NCBI GenBank assembly: GCA_021740785.1
Contig: JAIOZI010000027.1
Span: 1-60,274 of the forward strand
Reading direction: 5' to 3'
Source: Melioribacteraceae bacterium
GTDB lineage: Bacteria > Bacteroidota > Ignavibacteria > Ignavibacteriales > Melioribacteraceae
DNA: 60,274 nucleotides
The notes under the pieces were generated by a model. That model saw only the letters and a list, made by a program, of their open reading frames with translations. It did no database searches and was not told the origin of the DNA. The stretch's first letter is position 1. Every line of letters starts with the position of its first letter. Of the stretch, positions 45,093 through 54,213 are shown one piece after another. A program made the translations under genes and the position numbers.

Positions 45093-45148
45093 AATGGAAG
45101 CGCTGTGATTCCGCCGGTTTCGGGGGAAGCGGATCAGGCGCTTTCATT
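45093..45148 (+). terminator. Stem-loop followed by T-run upstream of the kinase gene
   Basis: AATGGAAGCGC (45093-45103) pairs with GCGCTTTCATT (45138-45148) with one mismatch, and an inner stem ATTCCGC/GCGGAT adds stability. The right arm runs into ATTATTTTTTTTG, like an intrinsic terminator on the plus strand. No plus-strand gene ends nearby, so it may be a leader attenuator for the gene at 45285 or the 3' end of an unseen small RNA. The rest of the 422-bp gap 44863-45284 shows no other feature. Confidence 0.45.
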
Positions 45149-45284
45149 ATTTTTTTTGAGAGCTGTTTTTTTAATCACCCGTCCATTTCAATTATTCATC
45201 TATTTTCATTACTTGGTTGTAATAATTTTAATGATAACTTAAATTGTTGTTCGTTATTAATTAATCCTAAGCAATGGTGAAGAA

Positions 45285-46628
45285 ATGGGAAAAATAAAAT
45301 ATGTTATAAAACGAAGCGGTTCGACAGTTCCGTTCAAAGAGGAAAGAATTGCAAATGCTATTTACCGCGCGGCAGTAGCGGTTGGCGGGCGCGATAAAGA
45401 CAAAGCGGAAAGTTTGGCTAAAAAAGTTATCGAACTTCTCGAATCTAATTTTGAAGAAGGCTGCAAACCTCAAATTGAAGAAGTGCAGGACGCAGTTGAG
45501 AAAGTGCTGATTGAAAACGGTCACGCTAAAGTTGCAAAAGAGTTTATACTTTACCGCGAGGAGGCTGCAAAAAGGAGAAAAGCAGATTCGCTTCATTTCT
45601 CGAAACCATCGACATATATCCCGTGGAAGAAAGTCTGGCGTTCACTCAACTGGGCGGTTGAACACGGGCTAAATACAATCGAATCAACAAATGAAAGAAT
45701 CCGCAAAGGAGAGTTTCCGGATATCGTTCACGAGTCGGAAAGTTATTACGAAGATCAGCTAGATACCGCAGCGGAAATGATTAAGGAGAGAAGCGATTCA
45801 TTAAAGATGGTGATGGTAAGCGGTCCGTCCTCTTCTGGCAAAACCACAACAACCTTGAAATTAGAACAGCGATTAGAGAAAAAAGGAATGAGCTTTGTTC
45901 CGCTTATTGTCGATCATTATTTTTTTGATCTCGAGCTGCATCCCAAGGATGAGTTCGGCGACTATGATTTCGAAACTCCCCAGGCACTCGATCTCGATTT
46001 GATAAATGATCACCTTAAAAGATTGGCTGAAGGTGAAAAAGTATTAATTCCTTATTATGATTTTAAACTGGGCAAGCGTCACCTCGATCAAACACCATTG
46101 AAAATTGAAGAGAATCAAGTTCTGCTGATTGACAGTCTGCACGGACTCTTTCCCGAATTCAGCAGAGGAATTCCCGCCGAGCAGAAATTCAAATTGTACC
46201 TTGAACCGCTGCTTCAGATGAAAGGGAATGATGGTGAGTACATCCGGTGGACGGATTTACGGTTGATCCGCCGAATGCTTCGTGATTCGGTTCACCGTGC
46301 GTATAATCCCGAGCAGACATTGCTGCACTGGCATTATGTGCGGTCATCGGAAAAAAGAAATATTCTGCCGTATTGCAGTACCGCGGATTATACAATCAAT
46401 ACCTCAATGCCGTACGAAGTGCCGCTCTACAGACCGAAACTTTTAAGCAGCTTTAATGAGTGGGCGGAAAAATATAAAGACGATCCGCTGCGGATTGACG
46501 CATATAACAGATCGAAAAGATTGAGCAGTGTGTTGTCATCAATCGAACCTGTCGAGGATGATTCCCCTGTTCCGGGTGATTCGGTTCTGCGTGAATTTAT
46601 CGGCGGCAGTACGCTTGAGTATGATTAA
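45285..46628 (+). CDS. ATP-cone/uridine-kinase fusion nucleoside kinase
   Basis: 447 aa. Residues about 1-95 form an ATP-cone regulatory domain (YVIKRSGSTVPFKEERIANAIYRAA, EVQDAVEKVLIENGHAKVAKEFI). The kinase domain starts near residue 170 with Walker A GPSSSGKTT (residues 180-188), DHYFFD, DFETPQALD and IDSLHGLFPE. It would phosphorylate uridine/cytidine or a related nucleoside. The ATP-cone, normally on nucleotide reductases, suggests allosteric sensing of ATP/dATP. A lipoprotein gene follows 26 nt after its stop. Confidence 0.85.
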   Translation: MGKIKYVIKRSGSTVPFKEERIANAIYRAAVAVGGRDKDKAESLAKKVIELLESNFEEGCKPQIEEVQDAVEKVLIENGHAKVAKEFILYREEAAKRRKADSLHFSKPSTYIPWKKVWRSLNWAVEHGLNTIESTNERIRKGEFPDIVHESESYYEDQLDTAAEMIKERSDSLKMVMVSGPSSSGKTTTTLKLEQRLEKKGMSFVPLIVDHYFFDLELHPKDEFGDYDFETPQALDLDLINDHLKRLAEGEKVLIPYYDFKLGKRHLDQTPLKIEENQVLLIDSLHGLFPEFSRGIPAEQKFKLYLEPLLQMKGNDGEYIRWTDLRLIRRMLRDSVHRAYNPEQTLLHWHYVRSSEKRNILPYCSTADYTINTSMPYEVPLYRPKLLSSFNEWAEKYKDDPLRIDAYNRSKRLSSVLSSIEPVEDDSPVPGDSVLREFIGGSTLEYD

Positions 46629-46654
46629 CAATTATAAATATTGTGGAAAATAAA

Positions 46655-47269
46655 ATGCTGAAATTAAAACTAGTTGTACTTGTTCTGCTGATTGTTTTTA
46701 CATCGTGCAATAAAGATTCCTCTTTTGATCAGGATGAAAATCTTAATCAATCTCCGGAGGAACGTAAACTAAAAAGTGTAAAAGATTCACTCAGAAGCGA
46801 GAAAGAATCTTTGAAGGACGACCTTCAAAAACTCCGCGATTCGTTAAACCGGATTGATGAAATTGCCCCGGCTGAAATGATCCCCGACTCACAAGAAACT
46901 TCACAGGTTCCCAATGATCCCGAACATTTTACTTGGATTATTTTCCTGAGCGAAGGTCCGACAGAATGGTTTATGAAAGATGACTCCGAATACGGAATCG
47001 CTTACAGGGTTTCAATTGATCAAGTAGAAATTTACCGTGGACTTTATATTGAAAAAGTTTCATTTCAACCGGAAGGATTCGGGAAGAAACTTACTTATGT
47101 AAAGGAGGTTGATATTGTTAACAAACTTAATCTCTTCGGCGAAGCGACTTCAACTCTTGAATTTATAGAATGGATTGATTACAAAACCTTCGTGTTTCAA
47201 GTCGCAGGAAACAAATACAAGGCGGAGATCGACCGGAACGAAAATGTAAGTATAAAACCGGTGAAATAA
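46655..47269 (+). CDS. Hypothetical lipoprotein with coiled coil
   Basis: 204 aa from ATG 46655; a GTG at 46643 would add four residues. Lipobox VFTSC and then an acidic linker. Residues about 40-75 are heptad-like (KSVKDSLRSEKESLKDDLQKLRDSL). The C-terminal half (HFTWIIFLSEGPTEWFMKDDSEYG and after) is beta-rich with no recognised family. Next gene starts directly after its stop, so the two are co-translated. Confidence 0.7.
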   Translation: MLKLKLVVLVLLIVFTSCNKDSSFDQDENLNQSPEERKLKSVKDSLRSEKESLKDDLQKLRDSLNRIDEIAPAEMIPDSQETSQVPNDPEHFTWIIFLSEGPTEWFMKDDSEYGIAYRVSIDQVEIYRGLYIEKVSFQPEGFGKKLTYVKEVDIVNKLNLFGEATSTLEFIEWIDYKTFVFQVAGNKYKAEIDRNENVSIKPVK

Positions 47270-47686
47270 ATGGAGAATACACCGAAGATTGTTTTTACCG
47301 ACAAAGAAAACATTCCCGGCGAATCCGACTTAAAAGAAACTCTGGGAAAAACATATTCACTTTTTTCCGAATTGAGAGACTTAACTGCGATTCATAATAG
47401 CGAGTGGAAATATTACAATAAAAAGAGCGGATGGATATATAAAGTTAACGGTCCTAAAAAAGCAGTCTGTTACGTTTCGTTTTATGAAAAACATTTCATG
47501 ATCGGATTGCTGGTTAACGAAAAGGAAAAAGAAATACTTCTGAATAGTAAGGTTGATGAAATTGCGAAAGACACACTTAATGACGCACGTAAATACCCGG
47601 AAGGTTATGCGCTCCGGTTTAATATTCGGTTAAAATCGAATCTCAACATTGTTCTTTCGGTATTAAAAGAACTAAAAAGATTATAG
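47270..47686 (+). CDS. DUF3788 family protein
   Basis: 138 aa, no signal. The pattern SEWKYYNKKSGWIYKVNGPKKAVCYVSFYEKHFMIGL is typical of DUF3788, and the C-terminal EGYALRFNI/LNIVLSVLKELKR fits as well. The family is of unknown function with a compact alpha/beta fold, possibly nucleic-acid or small-ligand binding. It starts at the base right after the upstream lipoprotein stop. GH92 follows with a 24-nt gap. Confidence 0.75.
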   Translation: MENTPKIVFTDKENIPGESDLKETLGKTYSLFSELRDLTAIHNSEWKYYNKKSGWIYKVNGPKKAVCYVSFYEKHFMIGLLVNEKEKEILLNSKVDEIAKDTLNDARKYPEGYALRFNIRLKSNLNIVLSVLKELKRL

Positions 47687-47710
47687 AACAAAAACATAGA
47701 GTACCCCCCG

Positions 47711-50038
47711 ATGAAATCTATCAAAATTATTTTGGGCTTACTGATTTACACCGCATTAGTCGCACAAACGAAAACTTCATACAATTACGTAAATCCTTTT
47801 ATCGGTACGGACGATATGGGTCATACTTTTCCCGGCGCTTCGGTTCCTTTCGGACTTGTACAATTAAGTCCCGATACAGACACGGCAATGTACAGCTACG
47901 GTGATGGATACAATCCCGAGGTTTACCGGTACTGTTCCGGTTATCAATATAAAGATGAAACGATTGTCGGATTTTCTCATACTCACTTCAACGGAACGGG
48001 TCATTCCGATTTGGGTGATTTTTTAATAATGCCGGCAACCGGAGATTTAAAGTTGAATCCCGGAACAAAAGAAAACCCGGATGCAGGTTACCGTTCGAGA
48101 TTCAGACATGAAACAGAATCGGCACAACCGGGGTATTACACCGTTAAACTTGACGATTACAACATCACCGCCGAGTTAACCGCTTCGGAACACTCGGGAT
48201 TCCACAAATATAATTTCCCTCCTTCAGAAAACGCACACGTAATTTTAGATTTGGTTCATGCAATCTATAATTACGACGGCAAGGTTGTTTGGTCTTCAGT
48301 TAGAGTTGAAAACGATACATTGGTTACCGGGTACAGACAGACAAACGGCTGGGCACGTGAGAGAACCGCATATTTTGCGATGTCATTTTCTTTACCGGTT
48401 GAATCTTACGGATTGATTAACGATGAAGAATTGATTTACAAAGGTTTTTGGCGGAGATGGAATGAGGATAAAAACTTTCCCGAAAGAGCCGGGCATAATC
48501 TAAAATGCTATTTCAATTTTGATTTGAAAGACGGCGGTGATTTGATGATTAAATTCGCACTCTCCGGCGTAAGTACAGAAAATGCAATTGAAAATATGAA
48601 TGCAGAAATCCCCACCTGGGATTTTGATGAAATTAAAAACAAAGCAAAAGAAAAATGGGAAAAGGAATTATCTAAGATTACAATCGAAGCGAGTGACGAA
48701 CGTAAAATAAATTTCTACACTTCGATGTATCATAGTTTTTTGAATCCCTCCGTTTTCTCCGATGTTAACGGTGAATACCGGGGACTAGATAAAAACATCC
48801 ATCACTCTGATGAATTCACAAACTACACAATCTTTTCGCTTTGGGATACATACCGCGCGCTTCACCCGCTTTATACAATAATCCAACAGAAGAGAACAAA
48901 CGATATAATAAATTCAATGCTCGCACATTACGAACAAAGCGTGCATAAAATTCTCCCGGTATGGTCTCACTGGGCAAATGAAAACTGGTGCATGATCGGT
49001 TATCACGCTGTGCCGGTAATCGTTGATGCATATATGAAAGGTATCCGCGGTTACGATGCTGCGATAGCATTTGAAGCAGTAACGGCAAGCGCAAATTACG
49101 ATTCCTTTGACGGTATCGGTTATTATAAAAAATGCGGATTCGTTCCGGAAGATTTTATATCCAGCTCCGCTTCCAAAACACTTGAATATGCTTATGATGA
49201 CTGGACAATTTACAAGTTTGCCGAACTGCTCGGTAAGCACAAAACCGCTGCTGAATTTAAAGAGCGTGCCGGGTATTTTAAAAATCTGTATGATAAAAAA
49301 ACCGGATTCATACGAGCGAAAAATTCAAACGGCGGGTGGAAATCAAATTTTGATGCGACGGCAACGGGCGGACAGGGTTACATCGAAGGAAATGCCTGGA
49401 ATTATTCGCTTTATGTTCCGCATGATATAAAAGGATTTATTGACCTGCTCGGCGGTGACGACAAACTCGTAACATGGCTCGATTCACTTTTCATTATGGA
49501 AGTTTCCGACGAAAGCATATCGCACAGTGAAGACGTAACACGCGTCGGAATGATAGGTAATTATGTTCACGGTAATGAACCGAGTCACCACGTACCCTAC
49601 ATGTATAACTACGCAAAGCAGCCGTGGAAAACTCAGGAAAGAATTCATCAAATTGTTAACACGATGTACAAACCGAAACCGGATGGATTATGCGGCAACG
49701 ATGATTGCGGACAGATGTCGGCATGGTACATCTTCAGCAGTTTGGGGTTTTATCCCGTTGCGCCCGGCAGCAATGAATATGTAATCGGGAGTCCGTGTGT
49801 AAATCATGCTGTAATAACTTTGGAAAATGGAAATACCTTTGTGATCGAAGCAGAGAATTTGACCGACGAAAACATTTACATCCAATCGGTTGAATTGAAC
49901 GGCGTGGAATACAACAAAAGTTATCTTCTCCATGAAGATATCACGAACGGCGGGAAAATAATTTTCCGAATGGGAAGCTCACCCAATAAAACATGGGGCG
50001 TTTCGGACGATGCGATTCCGTATTCGATGACGGAATAG
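47711..50038 (+). CDS. GH92 alpha-mannosidase, secreted
   Basis: 775 aa, family length. Signal peptide TALVAQ. N-terminal beta-sandwich domain starts YVNPFIGTDDMGHTFPGASVPFG, with FSHTHFNGTGHSDLGDF and SGYQYKDETIVGFSH. The (alpha/alpha)6 barrel follows with SLWDTYRALHPL, ILPVWSHWANENWCMIGYHA and GNEPSHHVPYMYN, the region of the calcium site and general acid. It removes alpha-linked mannose from glycans. Together with GH20 downstream, it points to N-glycan or chitin-type glycan use. Confidence 0.93.
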   Translation: MKSIKIILGLLIYTALVAQTKTSYNYVNPFIGTDDMGHTFPGASVPFGLVQLSPDTDTAMYSYGDGYNPEVYRYCSGYQYKDETIVGFSHTHFNGTGHSDLGDFLIMPATGDLKLNPGTKENPDAGYRSRFRHETESAQPGYYTVKLDDYNITAELTASEHSGFHKYNFPPSENAHVILDLVHAIYNYDGKVVWSSVRVENDTLVTGYRQTNGWARERTAYFAMSFSLPVESYGLINDEELIYKGFWRRWNEDKNFPERAGHNLKCYFNFDLKDGGDLMIKFALSGVSTENAIENMNAEIPTWDFDEIKNKAKEKWEKELSKITIEASDERKINFYTSMYHSFLNPSVFSDVNGEYRGLDKNIHHSDEFTNYTIFSLWDTYRALHPLYTIIQQKRTNDIINSMLAHYEQSVHKILPVWSHWANENWCMIGYHAVPVIVDAYMKGIRGYDAAIAFEAVTASANYDSFDGIGYYKKCGFVPEDFISSSASKTLEYAYDDWTIYKFAELLGKHKTAAEFKERAGYFKNLYDKKTGFIRAKNSNGGWKSNFDATATGGQGYIEGNAWNYSLYVPHDIKGFIDLLGGDDKLVTWLDSLFIMEVSDESISHSEDVTRVGMIGNYVHGNEPSHHVPYMYNYAKQPWKTQERIHQIVNTMYKPKPDGLCGNDDCGQMSAWYIFSSLGFYPVAPGSNEYVIGSPCVNHAVITLENGNTFVIEAENLTDENIYIQSVELNGVEYNKSYLLHEDITNGGKIIFRMGSSPNKTWGVSDDAIPYSMTE

Positions 50039-50040
50039 GT

Positions 50041-50087
50041 GTTTGGTTATTAGGTTATTGAGTTATTGGGTTATTAAGTTATTGAGA
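50041..50087. repeat. Low-complexity GGTTATTGAGTTATT repeat
   Basis: Short degenerate tandem of about 10-bp TTATTGAG units just after GH92. Its reverse complement contains the 19-mer found at 31354-31426. Bases 50100-50135 continue with another short-period pattern (ATTGAATATTGACAATTGAC). Confidence 0.8.
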
Positions 50088-50195
50088 TCGGGCGAATTGA
50101 ATATTGAATATTGACAATTGACTATTGAAAAACAGACAAACACGAAATAACGGAGTAAAACTCAAGCGATAAGAATTAAGATAAAATGAAATAAT

Positions 50196-50305
50196 CAATC
50201 ATCCAATCCTGCAATCATCCAATCCTGCAATCATCCAATCCTGCACGCATCCATCCCTCCATCCAATCGTCAAATCATGCAATCCTGCACACATCCATTC
50301 ATCCA
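50196..50305. repeat. Tandem CAATCATCCAATCCTG repeats
   Basis: Three exact 16-bp copies at 50196-50243, then degenerate CATCCAT/CAATCCTGCA units to about 50305. No spacers, so this is not CRISPR. It fills the gap before the cytochrome gene's 3' end. Confidence 0.85.
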
Positions 50306-50333
50306 AATAACTATTTCTTCTAACAGCAGCCCC

Positions 50334-53060
50334 TTAATAATCCGGCAGCACGCATTTATCACTTATGGATTTTAATACCGCATCGAAATCAATTAATGAA
50401 TTCTGCATTACCCGGGATTTTTCATCATGACAAACCAAACATGAACCGACACGCAGACTATTCTTCTGTTCTTCCAGGTTGAACGGACGCGCATTGCTCC
50501 GTGTGGCAGTGAGTTCATTACTTCGACTCATAAAGCCGATCCATGCATCTTCGGGCAGCCCGTCATATTTTACCGATGCATACTTCGGTGTGAATTTCCA
50601 TCGCCCGGTTTTTCCCATAATTATATATTCCAGCTCACCTCTGCCGAAGCCGATTGCAAGTGGATTGTTGTGACACGATTTACAATCCCGGCTCTCTTTT
50701 ACAATCGTATGCGAAAATGAAGGAGCAAATAATCTTTTAAAAATTATATCTTCTTCTGATTTTAGATATTCACTTTTATCGAGAGTCATTATCATTCCGG
50801 GCATAAACGTGTCAATCTTTCTCGCACCTTTATTTTCTTTTACACCGAGGGTCGGCAGCTCCGAAAAAAAGTCGCCGACATGCTCAACCCATTCACCGGT
50901 TATCTCTTTATTCTCAAGCAGATCAAAACTTTGTGCTTCCGGATCATAATCAGTATGGCATCCGATGCATTGGGGCATCCAGGAAGTATGACATGTACTG
51001 CATGATAAATCCTTATGCGATTTTCCTTCAATGCAAACGGGAAGCGGGGGATTCATCGGCAGATCTTTTTTCGTACGTTTTGTCACAAGCCTGGGTTCGT
51101 TCAATTCGTTAACATAAGTATTGATAAGCGGGAAGCCGCTCTCTGCAGAGATCAAATAATTTTTTCCAGTATCGTCAAGTTCTCTTATTTCGGCTATCTT
51201 TTTCGATTCAAAATCAAATTCCGAATACTTCATTGTTTTTGGTTCGCCGGTAAGATGGCAGTCGGTACATTTAATTTTAACCTGTTCTTCTTTATGCTGA
51301 TAAATATTCCCGTCACCCATTACTTCGTAAGAGTTGTGGCAGTCGATACAATCCATTCCGCTCTCATGATGAACATCGGCTTTAACAAATTCGAATACCC
51401 GTTCATCTTCCAAAACCCTGTAACCGTCCTTGCCTTCAACTTCACTCTTTTCAAATTTGGTTTCGTGCCAGCCTTCGTAATTGGCGGCAATCCTTCCCGA
51501 ACGGCTGTGGCATCCGAAACAGTGATCATTCGAAATATCGAGTGATAAGCTCGGGTGAAGTTTCGGCAGCGAGGATTCATTAGGCTGCAAGATGTATTCA
51601 TTTAGTTGATCTTCCGCCTGAGTGCTGTAGTTCAGGTGACAAGCATTACATCCGCCGCCGCGTGAAAGCTGGGTGATCGGTCCGTATTCATTTTTCATTC
51701 CGCCGATATGGCACGAAGCACAGAGATTACGCAAGTGACTTTCAGCCGGAGTACCTCCAATTTCCTTAATGTGAAAAACTCCATCCGGATTTTCAATTTC
51801 ATCGAAAACCCATTTGTTAACGCTTATCATTCCGCTTAATGTTGTCATTATTGAATTTTCGACACGTGAAATTACTGCAGGGTGACAGTCGATGTTTCCG
51901 CATGTACGCGATGCAAAATCGAGATTACCCGGAATTAGAATCATCTCCGAATGTGCGGTGTTCTTATTTAGCGTGAACGGATTTCCGGCGTGACATGAAG
52001 AGCATCCTATTGCATTCGGATCATGCGCTGGTGAAAATCCTTCTACATTCGAATGACAAACCAAACACCCCTCTGCTCTTCCCATTACCACGGGAATTTC
52101 TTTTTGGGTGAGTAGTGAATCATCGACGTCGTTTGTGAAATCAAAAGAGGTAAAGTTTGATGAGGTTACATAAGGATTGTTCCACGGTAAAACGAAATTC
52201 CAATTTTCACCCCGGAAGTAATAAGCAAAAACAGTTAGAATAAGATAAAACCAGAACGTATAAAGTAGAATATATTTTACCTGCCGTGATTTATTTTCAG
52301 AGAATTTCGGTATAAAATAAAACAGCGTCAGAAGCAGAGCAATCAATAATATTGAATAAACCGGGTAGCTGATCCAGTGAAGAATTTCTTGTAAGCCGAG
52401 AAAATACCAAGGTCCTTTTATGATTGGATTAAAATTATCATGTAAATACGGAGTGAAGATAAAGCTCAAAATCACAGTATAGAAAATCGTGAAAATGGTT
52501 GTTGATGCTTTTGTCCATATATACCTGGCATGTTCATAAATTATTATAGCAAGAAATATTGATGCCGTCGCAATGTGATTCATATAAAGTATCTGTAAAT
52601 CTTCTTCCGAGCCGATGAATGTAAACGACATGGCTGAGCCAATTAACGGGATACTGTTAATTATCGATTCCAATATTCTAAATGCCTGCATACTGTCGGC
52701 ATCACCTTTTAAAATGAATCCCGAGAGCATAACAAAGAGCATTGCAAGAATTGAAATTGTAAGTCGAAGCCACACGGCACTTTTCAATTTTCCTTCGGTT
52801 TTCTTTTTGAAGTGATCCCAGATGTGTAAAAACGAAAAGACTAAAAACAACTGGGCACTCCAATAGTGAAGATTACGGGCAAAACTTGCAAAAGGATTAG
52901 TTAATATCATTTGGGCAGTGGATTCATAAGGTTTGGCAATATCAAACGGAAGCGCGAGAAATATCCCGGAAACGACACAGATTAGAAATGATGCGGTCGC
53001 TATATTTCCGTATGTATCAAATATCAAAAAGGATTTTATTTTCTTCAATAATTCTTTCAT
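50334..53060 (-). CDS. Cytochrome b6-type membrane protein fused to a twelve-haem cytochrome c
   Basis: 908 aa. Residues 1-290 are membrane-embedded with b-haem ligands H65, H79, H162 and H177; spacings of 14 and 15 match cytochrome b6. After a last helix near 262-282 the soluble part carries eleven CXXCH (first at 332-336) and one CX4CH (CGNIDCH), so twelve c-type haems are likely. It should pass electrons from quinol through b haems to the haem chain on the outer side. The Rieske gene ends 7 nt upstream. Canonical bc complexes have separate b and c1 subunits, so this is a divergent quinol-oxidising complex. Confidence 0.9.
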   Translation of the reverse strand: MKELLKKIKSFLIFDTYGNIATASFLICVVSGIFLALPFDIAKPYESTAQMILTNPFASFARNLHYWSAQLFLVFSFLHIWDHFKKKTEGKLKSAVWLRLTISILAMLFVMLSGFILKGDADSMQAFRILESIINSIPLIGSAMSFTFIGSEEDLQILYMNHIATASIFLAIIIYEHARYIWTKASTTIFTIFYTVILSFIFTPYLHDNFNPIIKGPWYFLGLQEILHWISYPVYSILLIALLLTLFYFIPKFSENKSRQVKYILLYTFWFYLILTVFAYYFRGENWNFVLPWNNPYVTSSNFTSFDFTNDVDDSLLTQKEIPVVMGRAEGCLVCHSNVEGFSPAHDPNAIGCSSCHAGNPFTLNKNTAHSEMILIPGNLDFASRTCGNIDCHPAVISRVENSIMTTLSGMISVNKWVFDEIENPDGVFHIKEIGGTPAESHLRNLCASCHIGGMKNEYGPITQLSRGGGCNACHLNYSTQAEDQLNEYILQPNESSLPKLHPSLSLDISNDHCFGCHSRSGRIAANYEGWHETKFEKSEVEGKDGYRVLEDERVFEFVKADVHHESGMDCIDCHNSYEVMGDGNIYQHKEEQVKIKCTDCHLTGEPKTMKYSEFDFESKKIAEIRELDDTGKNYLISAESGFPLINTYVNELNEPRLVTKRTKKDLPMNPPLPVCIEGKSHKDLSCSTCHTSWMPQCIGCHTDYDPEAQSFDLLENKEITGEWVEHVGDFFSELPTLGVKENKGARKIDTFMPGMIMTLDKSEYLKSEEDIIFKRLFAPSFSHTIVKESRDCKSCHNNPLAIGFGRGELEYIIMGKTGRWKFTPKYASVKYDGLPEDAWIGFMSRSNELTATRSNARPFNLEEQKNSLRVGSCLVCHDEKSRVMQNSLIDFDAVLKSISDKCVLPDY

Positions 53061-53067
53061 TGATTTC

Positions 53068-53475
53068 TCATACCGGTTTTACGATATAATTTCCGGTTTT
53101 GGGATCAACTTTATAATCCAGCTTTGTAAGCGAGTTTACCGCCGGACCTTCAATTACATTTCCGTTAAGGTCGTATTTTGATCCGTGGCATGGACAAACA
53201 ATAACGCCGTTTTCCATTTTATTAATTGTGCACCCAAGGTGTGTACATTTGGAGCTGTAAAAAGTTATGCTGCTTTTATCTTTATAAACAATCACTTTTC
53301 CTTTAAAAGTAATTCCCCCGGCTATGTCCGGCGTAATAATAACGGATTGCTTAAGTGCATTCAATTTTTGCTGACGATTTATTAATTCAATCCATGCCCA
53401 TCCGGCAGGAATAATCATGAGCCTTGAAAGATATTTGAAAAATTTTCGTCTTGATATTTTCGAGATGCTGATCAA
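53068..53475 (-). CDS. Rieske iron-sulfur protein with Tat signal
   Basis: 135 aa from TTG 53475, chosen because it gives a twin-arginine signal (ISRRKFFKYLSRL) followed by a hydrophobic anchor and starts right after mobA stops. The [2Fe-2S] site is CTHLGC near residue 86 and CPCHGSKYD near residue 104; both Cys-x-His and Cys-x-x-His pairs and the disulfide Cys are present. It would oxidise quinol with the fused cytochrome b encoded 7 nt downstream. Confidence 0.93.
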   Translation of the reverse strand: MISISKISRRKFFKYLSRLMIIPAGWAWIELINRQQKLNALKQSVIITPDIAGGITFKGKVIVYKDKSSITFYSSKCTHLGCTINKMENGVIVCPCHGSKYDLNGNVIEGPAVNSLTKLDYKVDPKTGNYIVKPV

Positions 53476-54090
53476 TTAACCGCCGCTTTCATATTTTGAT
53501 TTTACGTACTGATAATCATCCTGTGTATTCATGTTGAAAAATTCAACTTCGGATACTGACGGTAAATCCGACATATCCAGTATATTTGTTCTAACATTTT
53601 CGATCAGCGAAAATATTGATGTCCGCTTTTGTTTCATTTCGGATGAGGAATTCATAAGCAGTTTTTCAGCAGCGGGCAGCACCAACTTATCATAAACGCC
53701 GCAAGCAAAGTGAATCCGGCTGTTATATTTCGGAAGAGTAATCATGTTTTCTTCATGCCGGTCAACAATATATTGAATGGTGCTTTTCTTTAAAAGCGGC
53801 ATATCACATGAAACGACAAAATTAGTTTTTGCTGATGAATGAAGTAATCCCGAGTGAATTCCGGAAAGAGGTCCGCGGTTCGGGTAAACATCAGAAAAAA
53901 CATCAACCCCGAATTTCGAATATTTTTCGGTATCGTTTGCGGCAATAATAAGGTTGTTAAAAAGATCTCCCGCTAAATTTAACATCACTTCAATCACAAA
54001 TTTATTATCCAAACGTAAGAACGCTTTATCAATCCCCATTCTATTGCTTTTCCCACCCGATAATATTATGCAGGTTATTTCGTTATACAT
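53476..54090 (-). CDS. mobA: Molybdenum cofactor guanylyltransferase
   Basis: 204 aa. GTP-binding loop LSGGKSNRMGIDKAFL at the N-terminus, YPNRGPLSGIHSGL near residue 70 and the metal site SCDMPLL near residue 96 are MobA signatures. It attaches GMP to molybdopterin for DMSO-reductase-type enzymes. It ends at the base before the Rieske start, so it is the first gene of the electron-transfer operon, although no molybdoenzyme is in the window. IspD-type transferases share the fold but lack the DMPLL context. Confidence 0.9.
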   Translation of the reverse strand: MYNEITCIILSGGKSNRMGIDKAFLRLDNKFVIEVMLNLAGDLFNNLIIAANDTEKYSKFGVDVFSDVYPNRGPLSGIHSGLLHSSAKTNFVVSCDMPLLKKSTIQYIVDRHEENMITLPKYNSRIHFACGVYDKLVLPAAEKLLMNSSSEMKQKRTSIFSLIENVRTNILDMSDLPSVSEVEFFNMNTQDDYQYVKSKYESGG

Positions 54091-54213
54091 TTATAATTCC
54101 AAAGTTGAATCCAAAATTAAATTAATCCGGGAAGTTATGAAAGGTATTAAAAACTTGTTAGATTCACGGCGTATTCATAATTTGGAAGCGTTCTTTATAA
54201 AACGGAATTCAAT

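Noticed and set aside
50196-50305. Short tandem repeats resembling a CRISPR array
   Set aside because: 16-bp units are directly adjacent with no spacers and degrade quickly; no cas genes in the window.
51015-51545. 176-aa plus-strand frame rich in Phe and His
   Set aside because: Antisense to the multihaem region of the cytochrome gene.
51875-51910. CX4CH haem-like motif in the cytochrome, considered a miscount
   Set aside because: Kept as a probable haem site because it is embedded in the regular haem spacing; ligand spacing of four is known, but binding is unproven.
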